Positions 25,622-36,200 of a stretch of 64,000 nucleotides of DNA are shown one piece after another (within the stretch, counting starts at the first letter, position 1; the number at the start of each line of letters is the position of its first letter). The position numbers were made by a program, and so were the translations under genes. The notes beneath the pieces are model-generated. The model searched no databases. It saw only the letters and a list, made by a program, of their open reading frames with translations, and was not told the DNA's origin. Source of the stretch: Prevotella sp. P5-92 (GTDB lineage Bacteria > Bacteroidota > Bacteroidia > Bacteroidales > Bacteroidaceae); assembly GCF_002251245.1 (NCBI RefSeq), contig NZ_NPJG01000127.1:1-64000 (forward strand), given 5' to 3'.

Positions 25622-27031
25622 TTAACTTCCCAATGTAAAATCAAACCTCAATCCGCCTGTGGTAATATTTGTAGCCGAAATACTGCCGCCATGCAGAATA
25701 ACGGCATTCTTTACTATTGCCAATCCCAGACCAGTACCGCCTATTTTCCTGCTCCGTCCCTTGTCCACACGATAGAATCGCTCGAAAAGACGTGCAATGT
25801 GTTGATGATCCACTCCGACGCCGTTGTCGGCATAAGTGAAATGCCATGGTCCGTCATTGTCCTTATGGGCAGAGATTGTGATGGTTGTGCCGTTGCCCGC
25901 ATAGGCGATGGCGTTGTCTGTGAGGTTGCGGAATATGCTGTAGATCATGCCGGGCGAGCCTGTCACTACGATATTCTCAGGTATTGACATTTTTATGGTC
26001 ATATGTCGTCTTTCCATCTCGAGTGCCGTCTCTTTCTCTATTTGTGAAATAATGGAATTTATGTCCACCTTTTCAAACTCGAACATTTCGGTGGCGTCAT
26101 CAAGTCGGTTGAGGGTGGAGATGTCGCGCAGCAGGTTGGTCAGACGTTTGCTCTGTGCATAGCAACGTTCCAGGAACTGCTCGCGTTTTGAGCCGTCCAT
26201 GTCTTTGTTGTCAATAATGGTTTCCAGATACCCCTGTATGCTTGCCACCGGTGTCTTTAGTTCGTGGGCTACGTTTTGGGTCAACTGTCGTTTCAGTTCA
26301 TTTTGTTCCTCTTTTGTTTTCTGTAGTCTTTTGTAAATTTTTATTATACTCTCAGATATCTCTCCAAGCTCATCGTCGGGAAATTGTGCAAGATCTTCGG
26401 TCTCAAGGCTCTCGCCATGGTCTGCACGTTGTGCAAAGATGTTGAGTTTGGTGATGTTGATGTCTAATCGTCGTATGAAACGGTAGAGCATTATGGAGAG
26501 GAATGTCATTGTCAGCAGTGCAAACCATATGTAATGTTGGTCGGCTTGCAGTGAGTGAACGAGGTTGTTATCGTATGGCAATGCCGTGCGTATCACTATG
26601 TTGTCTTTGGGGAAGAAGGTGGCGGTATAGAAAAACATTCCACCCAGGGTATTGCTTTCGCGTCTAATATCGAATCCTGTACCACTCTTGATGGCCTCTC
26701 TCACTTCTTTTCGGTTGAGGTGGTTAGAGAAGTTCTCGTAGTCTTTTCTGCAGTTGTCGTAGAACACATTTCCATCGGCGTCAATCATTGTGACGCGTAT
26801 GTGCTGAATAGGATTGGTTTGTATAAATCTGTCAATGATTTTTTCGTCAGTTTTCAGTCCGTGAGCCTTATCGTACAGTCTGTAGTTATAGTCCTGCAGA
26901 TGGAGGTTAAGCACATCAATCTTAAATTGTTTCTCGCGTTGTTGTTGAAACACAATAAACATTATTGCGAATGCAAGAAACAGAAGGAGTGTTCCCCAAA
27001 ACAGTTGTTTTCCTACAGATAGTTTTGTCAT
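25622..27031 (-). CDS. PhoR-like sensor histidine kinase
   Basis: 469 aa. Two membrane helices (about 10-28 and 165-187) bracket a periplasmic sensor domain. A HAMP-like segment follows, then the H-box NVAHELKTPVASIQGYLE, N box FRNLTDNAIAYA, DNGVGV, FERFYRVDKGRS and GGTGLGLAIVKNAV: all catalytic motifs are intact. It starts 35 bases after the stop of a PhoB-type regulator and is its cognate kinase by position and type. The signal is unknown; phosphate is the precedent for PhoR, but similarity alone does not show it here. Confidence 0.9.
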   Translation of the reverse strand: MTKLSVGKQLFWGTLLLFLAFAIMFIVFQQQREKQFKIDVLNLHLQDYNYRLYDKAHGLKTDEKIIDRFIQTNPIQHIRVTMIDADGNVFYDNCRKDYENFSNHLNRKEVREAIKSGTGFDIRRESNTLGGMFFYTATFFPKDNIVIRTALPYDNNLVHSLQADQHYIWFALLTMTFLSIMLYRFIRRLDINITKLNIFAQRADHGESLETEDLAQFPDDELGEISESIIKIYKRLQKTKEEQNELKRQLTQNVAHELKTPVASIQGYLETIIDNKDMDGSKREQFLERCYAQSKRLTNLLRDISTLNRLDDATEMFEFEKVDINSIISQIEKETALEMERRHMTIKMSIPENIVVTGSPGMIYSIFRNLTDNAIAYAGNGTTITISAHKDNDGPWHFTYADNGVGVDHQHIARLFERFYRVDKGRSRKIGGTGLGLAIVKNAVILHGGSISATNITTGGLRFDFTLGS

Positions 27032-27066
27032 CTTTTGTGCAATTTTTTTAAAGGTGTGCTCAATAC

Positions 27067-27759
27067 TTATTCTTCAAAAAAATATCCGAATCCCAGTCTT
27101 GTTACCACGCATTTTGAGTACGGATTGATTTTTTTTCTCAGACGGGTGATGTTGACATCCACGGTACGGTCGAGTACGAGTACGTCAGAAGGCCAAATGC
27201 GGTTGATGAGTTCTTGGCGTGAAAACACGCGTCCGCTTTCTTCGAGCAATGTGCGAAGAATCTCAAACTCTGTCTTGGTGAATGGCACTGGCATCCCGTC
27301 CACAGTCACCGTCTTGCTGTCAAGGTTCAGTTCTAACCCCATATATTTCAGAATTGAGTGTTCTCTTGTGCCGTTAGCTTTGTTTGTGCGTCGCAGTACT
27401 GCTTTCACTCTCACCATGACCTCTCTCAGGGAGAACGGCTTTGATATATAGTCGTCTGCTCCCAAATTAAAGCCTGTCACAGTGTCGTTTTCCGTGTCGC
27501 GGGCTGTTAGGAAGATTATGGGAATGTCTTTTGTCGCATCATCTTTTTTCAGTTCCTTGGCGAGGGCAAAGCCCGACATCTCGCCCATCATCACATCGAG
27601 CAACAGTAAGTCATACGACTTTATGTCGAGTGTGAGGGCCATTTCTGCTGAGTCGGCGGTATCAACGTCGTAGCCTTCAGTTTCAAGGTTAAATCTCAGG
27701 ATTTCACACAGGTCCTGTTCATCATCCACCACAAGAATCCTTTTGTTATTGTTTGCCAT
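27067..27759 (-). CDS. OmpR/PhoB-family response regulator
   Basis: 230 aa from the ATG at 27759; an ATG at 27792 overlaps the TACCTTTG promoter box at 27790-27797 and so cannot be the start. Receiver domain: ILVVDDEQDL with the phospho-acceptor Asp55 in LLLLDVMM, FLTAR and SKPF. Effector domain: winged helix with PFTKTEFEILRTLLEESGRVFSRQELINRIW and DRTVDVNITRLRKKI. It is followed by its kinase, forming a two-gene system. Confidence 0.92.
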   Translation of the reverse strand: MANNNKRILVVDDEQDLCEILRFNLETEGYDVDTADSAEMALTLDIKSYDLLLLDVMMGEMSGFALAKELKKDDATKDIPIIFLTARDTENDTVTGFNLGADDYISKPFSLREVMVRVKAVLRRTNKANGTREHSILKYMGLELNLDSKTVTVDGMPVPFTKTEFEILRTLLEESGRVFSRQELINRIWPSDVLVLDRTVDVNITRLRKKINPYSKCVVTRLGFGYFFEE

Positions 27760-27789
27760 ATCCGTTACTGAATTGTTTTTTTTTCGCTG

Positions 27790-27797
27790 CAAAGGTA
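27790..27797 (-). promoter_or_regulatory. -7 box of the regulator-kinase operon
   Basis: CAAAGGTA reads TACCTTTG on the minus strand; a start of transcription near 27783 fits the ATG at 27759. No clear -33 partner. Confidence 0.5.
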
Positions 27798-28040
27798 CGT
27801 AATATTATCGGAAATAGTATAAAAACCATGTTACATTTTTATGAATATTTCCATTTGTTTTAAATGGGGTAGGAGTGGATGGAATTTATTTGTTGCATTA
27901 GGCGGTGGGCACGGGAGTAGTTTTTTCGGCAATAATGGTAAAAATAAAGTTACAAAAAGATAATTATTCGTATTTTCTTAGCGTTATTTTGAAATCTTTC
28001 GTATCTTCGCCACCGAAAACTTAATAAAAGGATAGTGCTT

Positions 28041-28748
28041 ATGGATATAAACTCAAAATTCAGTCAGGCTGTCGTATTGGCGGCAAGCATTGCTTATCTT
28101 GGCATGTGTGTGAAGTCGGGTATTGATGATTTTTGCAACAAAGACAGAAAAGTGACGGTGAAAGGACTTGCGGAGAAAGAGGTTGAAGCCGACAAAGTGA
28201 CATGGCCCATTCCTACTAAGGAACTTGGCAACGACCTCCCTGAACTCTATCAGCGTATCAACCAGACTACCGATAAGGTGAAACGCTTTTTGGTGGCGAA
28301 TGGGGTAAAAGAGAGTGAGATAAGCGTCAATGCGCCAGTAGTGATAGATCTTAATGCAGACCAATATAACACCAACTTACGAGCATATAGGTATAATATC
28401 ACTTCGACCGTAACGGTCACATCGTCAAATGTGAAACTAATACGTAATATTATGGCCCGTCAGGGAGAACTGCTGAAACAAGGAGTGGCTGTCGTAGATG
28501 GCGGATATGAAAATCGCGTAAGTTACGAATATGTATCGTTCCAAAAAATGAAACCGGGGATGATGCAAGAGGCTATAAAGAATGCGGAGATAACCGCTGA
28601 ACAGTTTGCAAAAAACAGCAAGAGTTCTATCGACAAGATCATGTCTGCTGATCAAGGACAGTTCTCTATTGACGACCGCGACTCAAATACTCCTTACATA
28701 AAGAAAGTGCGTGTTGTGACGACTGTCACTTATTCTTTAAAAGACTGA
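28041..28748 (+). CDS. SIMPL-domain (DUF541) protein
   Basis: 235 aa from ATG 28041; a GTG six bases upstream is in frame but the ATG follows a purine-rich AAAAGGA. An N-terminal hydrophobic helix (AVVLAASIAYLGMCV) may be a signal or anchor. The body matches SIMPL proteins: VTVKGLAEKEVEADKVTWPI, then LVANGVKESEISVNAPVV, RYNITSTVTVTSSNVKLIRNI and VRVVTTVTYSLKD. These are oxidative-stress-associated or surface proteins of unclear mechanism, usually periplasmic or membrane-anchored. It stands alone and shares a terminator with the converging gene. Confidence 0.85.
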   Translation: MDINSKFSQAVVLAASIAYLGMCVKSGIDDFCNKDRKVTVKGLAEKEVEADKVTWPIPTKELGNDLPELYQRINQTTDKVKRFLVANGVKESEISVNAPVVIDLNADQYNTNLRAYRYNITSTVTVTSSNVKLIRNIMARQGELLKQGVAVVDGGYENRVSYEYVSFQKMKPGMMQEAIKNAEITAEQFAKNSKSSIDKIMSADQGQFSIDDRDSNTPYIKKVRVVTTVTYSLKD

Positions 28749-28786
28749 TGGGAGATATAAGCCGTCTCTTGTGAGGGAAAATATAG

Positions 28787-28820
28787 TTCAAGGTGGTGCG
28801 AGCTATTGCACCACCTTGAA
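28787..28820. terminator. Bidirectional terminator overlapping a coding end
   Basis: TTCAAGGTGGTGC (28787-28799) pairs with GCACCACCTTGAA (28808-28820). The stem covers the last codons of the minus-strand editing-protein gene and its stop codon (28803-28805) lies in the loop. It also lies just after the SIMPL gene. Confidence 0.75.
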
Positions 28821-29270
28821 TCTTATGCGAAAACCATGAGACAGCTCGTCCCAGTTAGTGCCGAGGAGCTCGAAACGGCCTATCTGAGATGTAGAGCGTA
28901 CGTGCTTGCCTATGCATGGACACACGTCATAGTCCCCTATGCGTACCAGACGGATGGCTTCAGACGCATCTTTTGGTAGGCGGTCTGGGCTGACATTAGG
29001 TGGCAGCGTGTCGCGTGTTACAAACTCGAAGTTTACGGGCAAGTCTGCCTTTATCAGATCATTCATGCGTTGTTCAATCTCTTTTTCTTCCTTTTTAGAC
29101 GGTTTGTGTTCTATGATGAATGTAATCTTACTCTTCTTACGCTCTATGTGAGCGTTTTTGGAACGTTCGCAGCCAAACATTCGCGCCATGGTCTGGTTAA
29201 GAAGGTGTTCGGCGGTATGGGCAGGAGGAAACTCCTCCTTGTTGTGGGTATTAAGAATAGGGTCGTCCAT
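28803..29270 (-). CDS. AlaX-like trans-editing protein (second additional domain)
   Basis: 155 aa. The zinc-site motifs of the alanyl/threonyl-tRNA synthetase editing domain are both present: HTAEHLLNQTM (His18, His22) and CPCIGKHV (C-x-x-x-H). AlaX proteins hydrolyse misacylated Ser- or Gly-tRNA-Ala free in the cytosol. This protein is short, lacking any aminoacylation domain, so it is a stand-alone editor rather than a synthetase fragment. It lies 18 bases after the amylase gene on the same strand and is probably co-transcribed with it, without an evident functional link. Confidence 0.8.
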   Translation of the reverse strand: MDDPILNTHNKEEFPPAHTAEHLLNQTMARMFGCERSKNAHIERKKSKITFIIEHKPSKKEEKEIEQRMNDLIKADLPVNFEFVTRDTLPPNVSPDRLPKDASEAIRLVRIGDYDVCPCIGKHVRSTSQIGRFELLGTNWDELSHGFRIRFKVVQ

Positions 29271-29288
29271 AATATTATGATGATTCGT

Positions 29289-30947
29289 TCAGAACTTATA
29301 TATTGCCACGCCGTAGGCAGGGATGTTTGCTGGGAGTTTACAGTCCTTGGATATAGTGACTGAAGATGTGGCAGACGTGAGCAGTTCAGTGGCTTTGCGC
29401 ATGCCTTCTGTGATGTGCAGATACTCTATGGCGTGTGCAGGAATGTTCACCTCTACTTTGGCTGCATTATCGCTGAAGTTAGCCACAACAAGGAGTGTGC
29501 TGCGGCCTGACTTTCGCAAGAATGCATAATGACTCCATGGATTGAAACACTCAGAAGCGGGGTTCACATACATAAGGTCGAAGAATTCGCCTTCGCCCAC
29601 GCATTTCTCTTTCTTTGCAATGTCGATGAGCCTATGGTGCATGTCGGCCAGACGACGTTCTTCGTCAGAGAGCTGGAATTGCTCAGCACGGCAGAGTGTG
29701 TCGATGCTCCAGTAATCAAAGATTGTGGTGCGGCCATCGCGTCCGCTGAATCCCTCGACATCCATCCCTTTCTCTCCATACTCCTCGCCTTCGAAGAGCA
29801 TAAACGGATTGCGACGTAACAGGAGAGACACTGCAAGGGCGGGTATGGCTTTCCATGCAGAGCAGGCAAAGAAATCGCTTGCAATGCGTTGTTCGTCATG
29901 GTTCTCAAGGAAGTAGAGCATGTGTTCGGCAATGTCGTCGGTAGCTTGCCATGCTCCGGTAATGGCCGAAGCTGGACAATGGCCGCATATTATCGCACGC
30001 AGAGTGTCGTACATGCCCACTTTGTCGTAGAGATAATCAAAACCGCTGGCAATATATGTGCGATAGAGGGCAGGATTATATACCTCGCCGATGATTTTTA
30101 TTTCGGGATACTCTTGCTTAAGTTGTTCAAGAGCCCATGCCCAAAAAGCTGCCGGCACCATTTCTGCCATGTCGCAGCGGAAGGCATCGACACCTTTTGA
30201 CGCCCAGAACCTGAGTATGCCAAGCATTTTTTTCCAAGTGTCGGGGGTGGGGTGGAAGAAACCTATGCCGCCAGCATAGTAATCGACACCATAGTTGAGT
30301 TTGATAGTCTCGTACCAGTCGTTCATGCCAGGACGAGAGTCGAAGTGGTCGTTACCAGTGGCTTTGGCAGGCATCTCGTAGTAAGGCTCTCGCTCGCCTG
30401 CATAGATATCAAAGTATGGTGAGAATTGTTCGCCGGGACAATAGTAGAAATTGTTTTGTGGCGAAAATCCCTGAGCAGGGTTGTCGTCATCCCCAAGACC
30501 TCTGACGCCTTGAGGTTGGAAAAGCGATTTGTACTGACGAGCCACGTGATTAGGAACGAAATCAATAATCACCTTCATTCCATTTTTGTGAGTACGATGG
30601 ATAAGTGACTCAAATTCATCCATGCGCTTTGTGACATTGACAGCGAGGTCGGGGTCAATATCGTAATAATCGGATATAGCGTAAGGAGAACCAGCCTGTC
30701 CCTTTACTACTGCGGGATGGCAAGAGGGAATGCCAGCGGAGGTATAGTCAGTCTTTGTTGCATGTCGTATGACACCCGTAAACCATATATGTGTCACTCC
30801 CATGCCTTTTATTTTCTTGAGTTCCTTATCGGTGAAGTCCTCCAGTTTTCCACATCCGTTTTCCTCTATTGTTCCATTAGGCTTACGGGTGGTGTTACGG
30901 TTGCCGTAGAGACGTGGCAACACTTGGTAGATGATTGTTTTGCTCAT
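29289..30947 (-). CDS. GH13 alpha-amylase family glycoside hydrolase
   Basis: 552 aa, no signal peptide, so probably cytoplasmic. The four GH13 regions are present: DFVPNH (129-134), VDAFRCDMAE with nucleophile Asp259, IIGEVYN with acid/base Glu288, and FLENHDE with His350 and Asp351. A barrel B domain and a C-terminal beta domain (RSTLLVVANFSDNAAKVEVNIP) complete the usual layout. It should hydrolyse alpha-1,4-glucans or maltooligosaccharides taken into the cell. Substrate and mode cannot be told from these motifs. Downstream of it in the same direction is the AlaX-like gene. Confidence 0.9.
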   Translation of the reverse strand: MSKTIIYQVLPRLYGNRNTTRKPNGTIEENGCGKLEDFTDKELKKIKGMGVTHIWFTGVIRHATKTDYTSAGIPSCHPAVVKGQAGSPYAISDYYDIDPDLAVNVTKRMDEFESLIHRTHKNGMKVIIDFVPNHVARQYKSLFQPQGVRGLGDDDNPAQGFSPQNNFYYCPGEQFSPYFDIYAGEREPYYEMPAKATGNDHFDSRPGMNDWYETIKLNYGVDYYAGGIGFFHPTPDTWKKMLGILRFWASKGVDAFRCDMAEMVPAAFWAWALEQLKQEYPEIKIIGEVYNPALYRTYIASGFDYLYDKVGMYDTLRAIICGHCPASAITGAWQATDDIAEHMLYFLENHDEQRIASDFFACSAWKAIPALAVSLLLRRNPFMLFEGEEYGEKGMDVEGFSGRDGRTTIFDYWSIDTLCRAEQFQLSDEERRLADMHHRLIDIAKKEKCVGEGEFFDLMYVNPASECFNPWSHYAFLRKSGRSTLLVVANFSDNAAKVEVNIPAHAIEYLHITEGMRKATELLTSATSSVTISKDCKLPANIPAYGVAIYKF

Positions 30948-30976
30948 TGTTATAGTATTTAGTGGTAGGATAAAAA

Positions 30977-31012
30977 CATAGAAGCTCTGGAAGCTATTCC
31001 AGAGCTTCTATG
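30977..31012 (-). terminator. Intrinsic terminator of fabD
   Basis: A 16-bp perfect inverted repeat (30977-30992 with 30997-31012) around a 4-base loop; on the minus strand it is followed by TTTTTATCC. It closes the fabD gene, whose stop is at 31030. Confidence 0.85.
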
Positions 31013-31029
31013 GTATGATGGTTAGAAAC

Positions 31030-31917
31030 TTATGCTATACCGCATACAGCCACATTCTTGTTGATGCGGCCAATCATACCTTGAAGAGCCTTGCCAGGAC
31101 CGCATTCTGTGAAGTCGTCGGCACCGTCAGCAATCATGTTCTCTACGCATGATGTCCAACGTACGCTGCTTGTGAGCTGAGCAATGAGGTTCTGCTTTAT
31201 CTCTGCAGGGTCAGTATGAGGCTTGCCATCTACATTCTGATATACAGCACACTTAGGTGTTGCAAATTCAGTAGCCTCAATGGCTGCTTGGAGTTCGTCT
31301 TTTGCAGGCTGCATAAGTGGCGAGTGGAAGGCACCGCCCACCTTGAGCGGAAGGGCACGCTTGGCACCAGCCTCCTTGAGCTTGTCGCAGGCTGCGTTGA
31401 TGGCCTCAACCGTGCCCGAGATAACCAGCTGTCCTGGACAGTTGTAGTTTGCGGGAACTACTATAGGATTTGTCTGACTAACCTCAGCGCAGATGGCCTC
31501 GATCTTGTCGTCTGCAAGACCTACTATCGCCGCCATAGTGGATGGTGTCTGCTCACAAGCCTTCTGCATAGCCATGGCACGGGCATAGACAAGCTTTAAA
31601 CCGTCCTCAAAGCTGAGTGCACCAGCTGCCACAAGGGCTGAGAACTCGCCAAGTGAGTGGCCTGCAACCATCGAAGGTTGGAAGTCGTCGCCAAGACTTA
31701 TGGCTTTGATGACGCTATGAAGGAATACTGCTGGTTGTGTGACCTTCGTCTGTTTCAGTTCGTCGTCAGTACCAGCGAACATGATGTCGGTTATCCTGTA
31801 ACCAAGAATCTCATTTGCTTTTTCAAAAAGCTCTTTTGCCTTTGGGTCGTTGTCGTACAGGTCTTTGCCCATACCTACAAATTGTGCTCCCTGTCCTGGG
31901 AAAACGAATGCTTTCAT
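31030..31917 (-). CDS. fabD: Malonyl-CoA:ACP transacylase
   Basis: 295 aa. PGQGAQFVGMG at the N-terminus, the active-site serine in GHSLGE (Ser88), catalytic His198 in GGAFHSPLM, and QLVISGTVEAI typical of FabD. It loads malonyl onto acyl carrier protein for fatty-acid synthesis in the cytosol. Other fab genes are not next to it here. The length and full motif set leave little doubt. Confidence 0.96.
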   Translation of the reverse strand: MKAFVFPGQGAQFVGMGKDLYDNDPKAKELFEKANEILGYRITDIMFAGTDDELKQTKVTQPAVFLHSVIKAISLGDDFQPSMVAGHSLGEFSALVAAGALSFEDGLKLVYARAMAMQKACEQTPSTMAAIVGLADDKIEAICAEVSQTNPIVVPANYNCPGQLVISGTVEAINAACDKLKEAGAKRALPLKVGGAFHSPLMQPAKDELQAAIEATEFATPKCAVYQNVDGKPHTDPAEIKQNLIAQLTSSVRWTSCVENMIADGADDFTECGPGKALQGMIGRINKNVAVCGIA

Positions 31918-31981
31918 TTCTTTTAGTTGTTTATATTATTTCGTATATGTTTTTTCTTACAGATATATTTGCTCCTTTTGC

Positions 31982-33130
31982 TTATACATCTTTTAATATT
32001 GGTACGAGTACACTAAATGTACTTCCTTCACCGAGTACAGACTCTACCATCACATCTCCGCCGTTTTTCACGGCAAAATCCTTACAAAGCTGAAGTCCGA
32101 GTCCACTACCTTCTTCGTTGTTTGTACCATATGTGGTCTCGCCTTTGTGGAAGAGGCCTTCGATGCGGTCAGGGGCGATACCCACTCCATGGTCGCGGAT
32201 GCTAATCTTTGCAAAGTCGTCTCTTTTGTCAACGATAATCTCGATGGCACTGCCCTCAGGAGTAAACTTAATGGCGTTGCTAAGGAAGTTGCGAACCACG
32301 GTATTGAGCATGTCCTTGTCTGCTCTTACCTTGAGCCCCGTGACGTTTTCTTCCATAGTTAGAGCGATGTTCTTAGTTTCGGCAATCATAGTGAAGATAC
32401 CATAGACGCCGGTTACCACATCCATCACCTCGAAATCTTGATATGCCACCTTTAGACGTCCGGTTTGGCTCTTTGTCCATTTGAGGAGGTTGTCGAGTAG
32501 GTCATGTGTTTCCTCTGTCTCCTTGTTCGCCTTATCGATAAGATAATACATCTCAGGGCCGATTGCTTCGGGCGAGACAGTCTGCACGACAAGGTTGAGC
32601 ACCATACGGATACTGGCCATAGGCGAGCGTAGGTCGTGGGCGATGACGGAGTACATTTTGTCGCGGTTGTTGATAGTGCGTCGCAGCTCATCGTTCTGCT
32701 GTACGATGATGCGTTTGGCGGCAACAAGCGAAATCTGATGCATGACACGCATCACGAGTTCCTCCTTGTTAAAAGGCTTTGTAAGGAAGTCGTTGGCACC
32801 TACCTGGAAACCATGCACAAGGTCGGCTGGACTATTGAGGGCGGTTAGGAAAATAATAGGAATATCTGCCGTTTCCTTTTCTTTCTTTAGGATAACGGCG
32901 GTATCGAAGCCACTGATGTCAGGCATCATAACGTCCAAGAGTATAAGGTCTGGATGCTCTCTCTTGGCAGTTTCTATACAACTGTTGCCATTGTTGGCAG
33001 TCAGCACTTGGAATTTCTCATTGGTCAGCAATATCTTGAGTAACAAGACATTGCTGACCACATCGTCAACCACAAGTATCTTATAATCACTGCGGTTTAT
33101 GCTGGATTCAAAATTTTCACCAAGATCCAT
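31982..33130 (-). CDS. Receiver-histidine kinase fusion
   Basis: 382 aa, no membrane segment. An N-terminal receiver domain (ILVVDDVVSN, Asp66 in LILLDVMMP, FLTAL, TKPF) is joined by a short coiled stretch to a kinase core with His165 (VIAHDLRSPMASI), N box VRNFLSNAIKFT, DHGVGIAP and GSGLGLQLCKDF. It is an intact, soluble kinase whose activity is probably set by phosphorylation of its own receiver by another kinase, placing it inside a phosphorelay. No partner is adjacent. Its promoter is at 33168-33198. Confidence 0.92.
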   Translation of the reverse strand: MDLGENFESSINRSDYKILVVDDVVSNVLLLKILLTNEKFQVLTANNGNSCIETAKREHPDLILLDVMMPDISGFDTAVILKKEKETADIPIIFLTALNSPADLVHGFQVGANDFLTKPFNKEELVMRVMHQISLVAAKRIIVQQNDELRRTINNRDKMYSVIAHDLRSPMASIRMVLNLVVQTVSPEAIGPEMYYLIDKANKETEETHDLLDNLLKWTKSQTGRLKVAYQDFEVMDVVTGVYGIFTMIAETKNIALTMEENVTGLKVRADKDMLNTVVRNFLSNAIKFTPEGSAIEIIVDKRDDFAKISIRDHGVGIAPDRIEGLFHKGETTYGTNNEEGSGLGLQLCKDFAVKNGGDVMVESVLGEGSTFSVLVPILKDV

Positions 33131-33167
33131 AAGCTAAATTTCTCATTATATTATGCTTAAATTGCTG

Positions 33168-33198
33168 CAAATATACGACTTTTTTTTTATTTGAACAA
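33168..33198 (-). promoter_or_regulatory. Promoter of the receiver-kinase gene
   Basis: On the minus strand TTG (33198-33196), 20 nt, TATATTTG (33175-33168). Leader about 30 nt. Confidence 0.65.
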
Positions 33199-33232
33199 TG
33201 TTTTTTGCATAATTTAAGAAATAAGCCATCTG

Positions 33233-36200
33233 CTACTTATACTCTTCCCAGCTCTTTATGCCGATACCTTCGAGACCTACGGTGCAGAATGCTTGTATGA
33301 AGGCTGATGCAAGGCGGCTGTTGGTGATGAGCGGTACGTTGAGGTCGATGGCTGCGCGACGTATTTTGTATCCATTGTCGAGCTCGCTTACGGTGAGATC
33401 CTTTGGGATGTTGACTACCATGTCGATCTCGTGGTTATGGAGCATGTCAATGGCTTGCGGTGTACCTTTCTCTGATGGCCAATAGACGAGGCTATTGGAG
33501 ATGCCATTTTCTGTGAGATAACGCGATGTGCCTCCTGTGGCATACAATTTATAACCATGACTGACAAGCATGCGTGCGGCGTCTAACATTTCGGCTTTTT
33601 GCTTGGCGCTACCTGTGGAGAGAAGGATATTTTTCTCTGGTATGCGATGACCTACAGATAGCATCGACTTGAGAAGAGCCGTGGCGGTATTGTCGCCGAG
33701 ACAACCCACTTCGCCGGTTGAAGCCATATCAACGCCCAGTACTGGGTCTGCCTTTTGCAGACGGTTGAATGAGAACTGGCTTGCCTTGATACCCACATAG
33801 TCGAGGTCGAAGAGATTCTTATGAGGTTTCTCAACAGGCAGTCCAAGCATCACTTTTGTTGCAAGTTCTATGAGGTTTATCTTTAGCACCTTGCTAACAA
33901 AGGGGAACGAGCGTGATGCGCGTAGGTTACACTCGATGACCTTGATGTCGTTGTCGCGGGCAAGGAATTGGATGTTGAACGGACCAGAGATATGCAGTTC
34001 TTCTGCAATCTTTTTGCTGACACGCTTTATGCGGCGTACGGTCTCACAGTAGAGTTTCTGTGGAGGGAACTGGATGGTGGCGTCACCAGAGTGGACACCG
34101 GCAAACTCAATGTGCTCAGATATTGCGTAAGCGATTATTTCTCCATTGCGTGCCACGGCATCCATTTCCACCTCTTTGGCATGTTCTATAAATTGGCTTA
34201 CTACCACTGGGTGGTCCTCGCTGACGTTTGCAGCGAGTTTGAGGAACTTCTCAAGCTCTTCCTGATTAGAGCAAACGTTCATGGCTGCTCCCGAGAGGAC
34301 GTATGACGGACGAACGAGGACTGGGAAGCCCACTTCGTCGATAAACTTGTTGATATCGTCCATTGATGTAAGAGCACTCCATGCTGGCTGGTCGATGCCG
34401 TTGCGAGAGAGCATTGATGAGAATTGGGCGCGGTCTTCTGCATTGTCGATATCGCGTGCAGAGGTACCTAAGATAGGAACGTTCTGGGCGTCAAGGCGCA
34501 TGGCAAGATTGTTCGGTATCTGTCCGCCGGTAGATACGATGACGCCGTGCGGATTCTCAAGCTCGATGATGTCCATAACACGCTCGAATGTAAGCTCGTC
34601 GAAGTAGAGACGGTCGCACATGTCATAGTCGGTAGATACGGTCTCAGGGTTGTAGTTTATCATTACCGAGCGGTAACCTTCTTTGCGGATTGTATTCAGT
34701 GCTTGTACACCACACCAGTCGAACTCAACCGAAGAGCCAATGCGGTATGCTCCAGAACCGAGAACGATGATGGAACGCTTGTCATTCTCGAACTTTATGT
34801 CGCTTGCCACTCCTGCGTAGGTTACGTAGAGATAGTTAGTCTGTGCAGGATATTCAGCCGCCAGAGTATCTATCTGCTTCACCACAGGAACGATGCCATA
34901 GTTCTTGCGTAAGTTTCTCACGACGAGACTTGCTTTTGCCATGCCTTGTATTTCGTTTTCAAGACCTACGGCACGGGCTATCTGGAAGTCAGTGAATCCA
35001 TAAACCTTTGCTTCTCTGAGCAATTCCTTGCTTAGGTTGTTGATATTGCCTATTGCCTTCATCTGCTCGTCGATGTCGATGATGTGCTTTAGTTTTTCGA
35101 GGAACCATTTGTCTATCTTCGTGAGGTCATGTATCTGGTCAATGGTGTAACCTTTGTGCATGGCTTTAGAGATGATAAACACGCGTTTGTCAGTAGGCTC
35201 GCGGAGGGCAGCGTCAATGTCGGGTATCTCCAACTCCTTGTTTTCCACAAATCCATGCATGCCTTGGCCAATCATACGCAGTCCCTTCTGGATAGCCTCT
35301 TCAAAGTTGCGTCCTATCGCCATTACCTCGCCCACGGACTTCATAGACGAGCCCAGTTCTTTGTCAACGCCGCGGAACTTAGAGAGATCCCAGCGGGGAA
35401 TCTTGCAAACCACATAGTCGAGGGCGGGCTCGAAGAATGCACTGGTGGTCTTGGTGACTGAGTTTTTCAGTTCAAAGAGTCCGTAGCCCATACCGAGTTT
35501 TGCTGCCACGAAGGCCAAAGGATAGCCTGTTGCCTTTGATGCCAATGCCGATGAGCGACTCAGGCGGGCGTTGACCTCTATGACTCGGTAATCTTCGCTT
35601 TGAGGGTCAAAGGCATACTGTACGTTACATTCGCCGACGATGCCAATATGTCGCACGATCTTTATCGATAGTGCGCGTAGCTTATGGTATTCGTTATTGG
35701 TGAGTGTCTGTGAAGGGGCAATAACAATGCTTTCGCCAGTATGAATACCAAGAGGGTCGAAGTTTTCCATGTTGCATACGGTGATGCAGTTGTCGTATTT
35801 GTCGCGAACGACTTCGTATTCAATCTCCTTCCATCCTTTGAGGCTCTTCTCTACGAGAACCTGAGGAGAGAAAGAGAAAGCTTTTTCAGCAAGTTTGTCG
35901 AGTTCTTCTTCGTTGTCGCAGAAGCCTGAGCCAAGGCCGCCGAGGGCATAGGCGGCGCGTAGGATGACGGGATAGCCCAAGTCGGCAGCTGCTCGTCTTG
36001 CCTCCTCGATGGTCTCGCAAGCCTCGCTTTTAATGGTTTTCACGTTGATCTCATTGAGTTTCTCAACAAAGAGTTCTCGGTCCTCGGTGTCCATTATGGC
36101 TTGAACTGGTGTACCGAGTACGCGTACACCATATTTCTCCAATATGCCATTTCGATAAAGCTCCACACCGCAGTTGAGTGCGGTCTGTCCTCCGAAAGCG

